8,140 nucleotides of DNA from Candidatus Rifleibacteriota bacterium (lineage in GTDB: Bacteria; Muiribacteriota; Ozemobacteria; Ozemobacterales; Ozemobacteraceae), in assembly GCA_028691595.1 (NCBI GenBank), contig JAQUZA010000126.1, forward strand, positions 1 through 8,140, given 5' to 3'. Shown here piece after piece: positions 5,296-8,140 of the stretch; positions within the stretch are counted from its first letter, which is position 1; the number at the start of each line of letters is the position of its first letter. The notes under the pieces are model-generated. The model made no database searches, had not been told where the DNA came from, and worked only from the letters and a program-made list of their open reading frames with translations. The translations under genes were made by a program, and so were the position numbers.

Positions 5296-5323
5296 TTGAC
5301 ATTTGTCATGAAAAATGGATAAT
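5296..5323 (+). promoter_or_regulatory. Promoter of the vWA operon with operator copy 2 over the -35
   Basis: TTGACA (5296-5301), 16 bases, GATAAT (5318-5323). The palindrome TGACATTTGTCA (5297-5308) shares five bases with the -35 box, so a bound repressor would exclude RNA polymerase. It is exactly 80 bases from copy 1. The leader of roughly 90 bases ends with AAAAGGAG before ATG 5420. A further small inverted repeat, TGTC-GT-GACA, is at 5347-5356. Confidence 0.65.
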
Positions 5324-5419
5324 AAAGATAGCGAGGGCGTGAAAAATGTCGTGACAAAAAAAATGAACGGCCAGCGAATTATACCCTTAGAGATATTAGA
5401 AAGTTAAAAGGAGATCTTT

Positions 5420-6085
5420 ATGAAAGAAGCGAAAACCCACATCACAATTATTCTCGACCGCACCGGCTCAATGGAAGCTATTCGCAGCGACACCATCGGC
5501 GGCTTCAATTCATTCCTGAAACAGCAGCAGCATGAACCAGGCGATGTCACCATGACTCTGGTGCAGTTCGATGCCCAGAACCCTTACGAAATCATTCACG
5601 ATTGCAGACCGATCCGCGAGGTTCCTGAGCTGAACGAAAAAACGTATGTGCCGAGAGCTGCAACGCCCCTGTTCGATGCAATGGGCCGTGGAATCAATCA
5701 CATGCAGCAGACCCTCGACAGCATGCCGGCAGGCAATCTGCCCGAAAAGGTGGTTCTCGTGGTCATAACCGACGGCCAGGAAAACTCGAGTCGTGAATTT
5801 ACCAAAAAACAGGTAACGGCAATGATCAACGAAAAGCAGGAAAAGGCGGGCTGGAAGTTCGTTTTCCTCAGCGCTGATCTATCTGCCATGGAAGATGCCA
5901 TGACCAGCGGGTTTGCCGCCTCATCATCGCTGCTGTTCGACAAGAATGCTGCCGGAGTCGGTTCTGTGTGGAACTCGATCTCGAAAAGCATCTGCAGTTT
6001 CCGGTCTGGCCTGACCAGCGATGTTCAGTTCAGCGACGAAGACCGTTCTGAACAGCAACTGGAAAAGAAAAGACAGAAGAACTAA
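5420..6085 (+). CDS. Cytoplasmic von Willebrand factor A domain protein
   Basis: The 221-residue protein is almost all one vWA domain. The metal-ion-dependent adhesion site is complete: DRTGS (D13, T15, S17; a DxTxS form of DxSxS), T82 in RAATPLFDA, and D118 in VVITDGQENS. vWA domains bind Mg2+ or Mn2+ and hold protein partners together. There is no signal peptide or membrane helix, so it acts in the cytoplasm. It resembles stand-alone vWA proteins of bacteria and phages that start with an ITIILDRSGSM-like strand. The last 20 residues are highly charged (DEDRSEQQLEKKRQKN). The AAAGGAG ribosome site is ideal. It is first in a run with a small helical protein and a PPP phosphatase. vWA/phosphatase neighbours are known from TerY-type clusters, but those use PP2C, so the link is only an analogy. 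Confidence 0.9.
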   Translation: MKEAKTHITIILDRTGSMEAIRSDTIGGFNSFLKQQQHEPGDVTMTLVQFDAQNPYEIIHDCRPIREVPELNEKTYVPRAATPLFDAMGRGINHMQQTLDSMPAGNLPEKVVLVVITDGQENSSREFTKKQVTAMINEKQEKAGWKFVFLSADLSAMEDAMTSGFAASSSLLFDKNAAGVGSVWNSISKSICSFRSGLTSDVQFSDEDRSEQQLEKKRQKN

Positions 6086-6087
6086 GA

Positions 6088-6257
6088 CGCGATCCGTCGC
6101 GCAAACAGATCTTTGACAACTCAATCTGGTCAAGGTGATGCGGTGGGGCTGCATTCCCCCCACGACCGGTACGGAATCAACCGGCAGAGACTGAAACCAG
6201 AATGTAAATCTTCTCCAACCAGATACTAAGGCGGTTAAAAGTTTGCCGCCATATTTT
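6088..6257 (+). ncRNA. Candidate structured RNA or attenuator between vWA and the small-protein gene
   Basis: The 236 bases from 6086 to 6321 hold no convincing gene but many stems. CGCGA/TCGCG (6088-6101) closes a TCCG tetraloop. TTGAC/GTCAA pairs 6113-6117 with 6129-6133. GTGGGG/CCCCAC pairs 6143-6148 with 6158-6163. CCGGT/ACCGG pairs 6166-6170 with 6180-6184. GGCGG/CCGCC (6230-6250) is followed by ATATTTTGC. A long-range stem ATCTGGT/ACCAGAT (6124-6130 with 6218-6224) could enclose the two middle hairpins; it competes with the TTGAC/GTCAA stem. AACCAGA occurs twice (6195, 6217). This may be an RNA element processed from the operon, or a leader that limits read-through to the phosphatase. 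No known RNA family is recognised. Confidence 0.3.
6230..6257 (+). terminator. Weak terminator-like hairpin
   Basis: A GC-rich 5-bp stem, GGCGG/CCGCC, with an 11-base loop, followed by ATATTTT. The T run is broken and the loop is long, so partial termination or attenuation is more likely than a full stop. Confidence 0.3.
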
Positions 6258-6321
6258 GCTGTCGGAATCTCTTCATCAAAAGATGCCGCAGTGCTTCAAA
6301 ACAACCTTACAGGAGGGTTAT

Positions 6322-6543
6322 ATGGAGAAAACGAATACGGGAACCGTTGTAACTGTCAAAATGCCGGTTTCACGCTGGCTAAAGGCCGATGAACGACTCG
6401 CCGAAGCCATCAAGGAGCTTGAGAAAGACATCGAAAGAAAAATGAAGCTGATTGTTGATAAAACCCTGCTTATGTGGGTGCCGGGCGGGGCAACCCGCCC
6501 TGGCAACAGTTCTTCCCAATGGTTTTCTTTCGAGGTAATATAA
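6322..6543 (+). CDS. Small charged helical protein between vWA and phosphatase genes
   Basis: The start is ATG 6322, preceded by a perfect AGGAGG (6311-6316) five bases away; an earlier in-frame ATG at 6256 has no ribosome site and lies in the hairpin region. The 73-residue product has no known family. Residues about 8-18 may form a strand (VVTVKMPVSRW). Residues 21-46 form an amphipathic, coiled-coil-like helix rich in K, E and D. The tail (VPGGATRPGNSSSQW) is encoded by a GC-rich perfect hairpin at 6479-6505. No membrane segment is present. The 12-base gap to the phosphatase gene, with its own ribosome site, indicates one operon. An adaptor or regulatory subunit for the phosphatase is possible but not shown by the sequence. 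Confidence 0.65.
   Translation: MEKTNTGTVVTVKMPVSRWLKADERLAEAIKELEKDIERKMKLIVDKTLLMWVPGGATRPGNSSSQWFSFEVI
6479..6505. repeat. Stable GNRA-capped palindrome inside the small-protein gene
   Basis: GGGCGGG (6483-6489) and CCCGCCC (6494-6500) pair perfectly around GCAA. TGCC and GGCA extend the stem outward to 6479 and 6505 with one unpaired T at 6501. It resembles REP-type palindromes in form. As RNA, GCAA is a GNRA tetraloop. It ends 50 bases before the phosphatase ATG. Confidence 0.6.
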
Positions 6544-6555
6544 AAGGAGAAAAAT

Positions 6556-7248
6556 ATGAATCAGGCAATGCTGAAAGAACTGAATGAATCAGTCAGACCC
6601 GACTTGGCCATGGCAAATCGCGTTATTGCCATCGGCGATGTTCATGGTCAGTTCGGCCTGCTTCGCGACCTGATCGAAAACCAGATCAAATTCGACCCGT
6701 ATTCAGATGTTCTGGTTTTTCTGGGCGATTACATCGATCGCGGCAGATCGGTAGAAGACGAGGTTGCCGTGCTCAATTACCTTATCGACCTGCATAACAC
6801 CAACCCCGGGAAAATAGCTCTGCTGAGGGGTAACCACGAGCAGATGGCTATCAATGCTATCAGCAATGCCGATTCCGAAGACTCCCAGTGGCTGTGGAAA
6901 TACAACGGCAGTCAGCTCTGCTCGGTTTCTGATCTGGCCTTCAGAAGCAGTCTGGTGCGGTTCTGCCAGTCTCTGCCGCTCTACCTGGAAGACCAGTGGG
7001 TATTCGTTCATGCGGGCGCTTTCCCGCACATCCCTCTCGAAAAGCAGCCCGAAAGAGTTTTACTCTGGGACCGAACCGAAAACAACTTCGGCTATTTCGA
7101 TAAACGCCTGATCGTAGGCCACACACCCAACCAGACCATCCAAAAAAACGAACACATCGTTTACGTCGACACCGGCGCCTTCTTTAACGGCCGCCTGTCA
7201 GCCTACGACCCCAAAAACGACACCGAATACTCCGCCCACCGTCAATGA
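6556..7248 (+). CDS. PPP-family metallophosphatase (Ser/Thr phosphatase or Ap4A hydrolase-like)
   Basis: The 230-residue enzyme has all motifs of the calcineurin-like PPP family in order: GDVHG (27-31), GDYIDRG (57-63), GNHE (92-95), H152 in VFVHAG, and GHTP (188-191). The metal ligands D28, H30, D58, N93, H152 and H189 are all present, so it should be active with two metal ions. Relatives include the phage lambda phosphatase and PrpA/PrpB, which remove phosphate from Ser, Thr, His or Tyr, and the diadenosine tetraphosphate hydrolases. Substrate cannot be chosen by eye. AAAGGAG precedes ATG 6556. It is the last gene of the vWA operon and is followed after 21 bases by a long hairpin. No protein kinase gene is visible in the window. 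Codon use is C/G-ending like the vWA gene. Confidence 0.92.
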   Translation: MNQAMLKELNESVRPDLAMANRVIAIGDVHGQFGLLRDLIENQIKFDPYSDVLVFLGDYIDRGRSVEDEVAVLNYLIDLHNTNPGKIALLRGNHEQMAINAISNADSEDSQWLWKYNGSQLCSVSDLAFRSSLVRFCQSLPLYLEDQWVFVHAGAFPHIPLEKQPERVLLWDRTENNFGYFDKRLIVGHTPNQTIQKNEHIVYVDTGAFFNGRLSAYDPKNDTEYSAHRQ

Positions 7249-7269
7249 AGCTAGCTTACGAGTCTATGA

Positions 7270-7306
7270 CCTGACCAATAGCCAACCACGTTGGCTATTG
7301 GTCAGG
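7270..7306. terminator. Perfect 16-bp inverted repeat after the phosphatase gene
   Basis: CCTGACCAATAGCCAA (7270-7285) and its exact complement (7291-7306) flank CCACG. With one bulged base the stem can be extended by three pairs (GAC/GTC). Location suggests a terminator, but neither strand has a T run after the stem. It may instead protect the 3' end or be a small mobile palindrome. Confidence 0.5.
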
Positions 7307-7634
7307 GTCTTATAAGATTGAGTTCGCGCTTGCTTGCAATAAGAAAATACAATATATTCGACATCAAGCACTTGCAAAACGTGTGGTTTCAGAATAAACA
7401 GAATTGATGTTCTAGTTTTGATTGGTCAAGAGAGAGATTTTGGACAGATCAATCTTTCATCAAAAAATTGAAGAAAACAGTCGGGATGAGAATTTTGGCA
7501 GTTTTGGGGTTAGAACTTTCCTAAGCATTGCCGGTCGATTGAAATTGCTGAAAGTGAAAAATTTTGAGGAACTGAACGAATCAGCTTAAATACAAATTCT
7601 ACATGCCTTGAGTAATAATTAAAGCGAGGAATCT
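7307..7634. other. Intergenic stretch, mostly empty, with one doubtful short reading frame
   Basis: Between the hairpin and the DUF445 gene the sequence is AT-rich. No gene can be called with confidence. A reading frame without ATG runs from TTG 7422 (or TTG 7440) to TAA 7587-7589, at most 55 codons, containing FHQKIEENSRDENFGSFGVR. It may be the tail of a lost gene, but I cannot assign a family. No RNA gene or clear promoter for the next gene was seen. Confidence 0.4.
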
Positions 7635-8140
7635 ATGCAATGGACTCAAATTTTTCTTAATACTTTTGTGTGCGCTTTTGTCGGGTATATTACAAACGCG
7701 ATCGCGTTGTGGCTTCTTTTCAGGCCGCAAAAACCTTATTTGGGTGGCAAAATTCAGGGTATTATTCCTTCGAGACAAGCAGAAATAGCGGCTAAAATAG
7801 GGGAAAAAGTTGCAAATGATATTTTAACACCCGACAGTGTTTCCATTCGATTGGCAGATGAAGTTTTGCATCGGGATACGGCTACAATAATTTCTGATGA
7901 ACTCAATCGGAGATTAAATGACGATTTGCCTTCTTTCAATGACTTAATTGGACCCGAAAATGCAAAGCTCTTTCGGGAAAGAATTCTGCGCATTTTTGAA
8001 TCCAGCAAATCTAGCTTTTCAAAATGGTTGGAAAGCGAAGATTCAAAAAAAAGCATCGAACCAATAATTGGAAGCTTACTGGGAATGTCTCTAAGTAGTC
8101 TTTTACCAGACTTGCGCTGTGACCTTCATGAAAAATTATC
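7635..8140 (+). CDS. DUF445-family membrane protein, 3' end outside the window
   Basis: The first 168 residues are present. They begin with a membrane helix (about 5-28) that contains the DUF445 signature GYITNAIALWLLFRP. After it comes the usual GGKIQGIIPSRQAEIAAKIGE (IP, then acidic/basic helix) and NDILTPDSVSIRLAD. DUF445 proteins (YheB/YjiN-like) have one N-terminal and often one C-terminal membrane helix with a long helical middle part. Their function is not established. ATG 7635 follows GAGGA (7626-7630) by four bases and is the only sensible start. The rest, probably over 200 residues, lies beyond position 8140. AT-rich codons set it apart from the phosphatase operon. Its strand matches, but the long hairpin and about 390 bases separate them. 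Confidence 0.85.
   Translation, partial: MQWTQIFLNTFVCAFVGYITNAIALWLLFRPQKPYLGGKIQGIIPSRQAEIAAKIGEKVANDILTPDSVSIRLADEVLHRDTATIISDELNRRLNDDLPSFNDLIGPENAKLFRERILRIFESSKSSFSKWLESEDSKKSIEPIIGSLLGMSLSSLLPDLRCDLHEKL

Noticed and set aside
5698..5991. 97-codon minus-strand reading frame and its 5510-5701 and 5924-6163 companions
   Set aside because: They are antisense to the vWA gene, with no ribosome site and biased composition expected of shadows.
6143..6190. tRNA-like or Y-RNA-like module (the CCGGT/ACCGG hairpin resembles a T arm)
   Set aside because: The loop has nine bases and lacks TTCGA-type sequence, and no acceptor stem or D arm can be drawn. The vWA protein has no TROVE domain.
6113..6200. 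Possible CRISPR leader or repeat (CTTTGACAACT, then a stretch ending GACTGAAAC)
   Set aside because: No direct repeat of 20-40 bases with regular spacing is present, and no cas gene is nearby.
7422..7589. Transposase C-terminal fragment
   Set aside because: FHQKIEEN recalls some IS transposase ends, but the match is too short and there are no terminal repeats or target duplications.
7754..8056. 100-codon minus-strand reading frame at the right end
   Set aside because: It is antisense to the DUF445 gene, which has family motifs and a proper ribosome site.

Overview
The window is bacterial DNA. Genes are closely packed, use ATG starts, mostly have Shine-Dalgarno sites and sigma70-type TTGACA/TATAAT promoters, and no introns are visible. 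Several products have membrane anchors. The phylum cannot be fixed from this sequence. Base and codon use is uneven. The toxin-antitoxin (TA) genes, the 1023-2108 gene and the last gene are AT-rich with A/T-ending codons. The block from about 4540 to 7250 is richer in GC and prefers C/G-ending codons. This fits an accessory, mosaic region.

Layout. (1) 83-753, minus strand: a ribbon-helix-helix antitoxin and PIN-domain toxin pair (VapBC-like). (2) 1023-2108, plus: an unrecognised protein with two membrane segments. (3) 2197-2777, minus: a clear mazEF pair. (4) 2839-3043, minus: a small doubtful gene with a good promoter and ribosome site, possibly frameshifted. (5) 3157-3707, plus: a RelE/HigB-like toxin and an XRE antitoxin, toxin first. 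(6) 3794-3868: the first 24 codons of a serine resolvase, then a stop, preceded by an imperfect inverted repeat. (7) 3878-4453, plus: an unknown protein anchored at both ends. (8) 4540-5196, minus: a regulator with an N-terminal XRE helix-turn-helix and a C-terminal cysteine cluster, divergent from (9). (9) 5420-7248, plus: a cytoplasmic von Willebrand A (vWA) protein, a 236-base gap rich in potential RNA hairpins, a 73-residue charged helical protein and a PPP-family metallophosphatase. (10) 7249-7634: mostly noncoding, with a perfect 16-bp inverted repeat. (11) 7635 to the end: a DUF445-family membrane protein cut by the window edge.

How the parts may work together. All three TA modules have the same promoter plan: TTGAC(C/T), 17 bases, a TAT(T/C)AT -10, with a palindrome over the spacer or -10. 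This is the usual setting for antitoxin autoregulation. All three also carry the same 9-mer (AAAAATGAG in the sense direction) 16-28 bases after the last stop codon. Separately, the 12-base palindrome TGACATTTGTCA occurs twice, 80 bases apart, between the HTH/cysteine-cluster gene and the vWA gene. One copy overlaps the vWA -35 box. An 11/12 match overlaps the -35 box of the distant 1023-2108 membrane gene. I infer that the HTH/cysteine protein may control itself, the vWA-phosphatase operon and the membrane protein as one small regulon. This is the best candidate for an undescribed system in the window. Its biological role is unknown.
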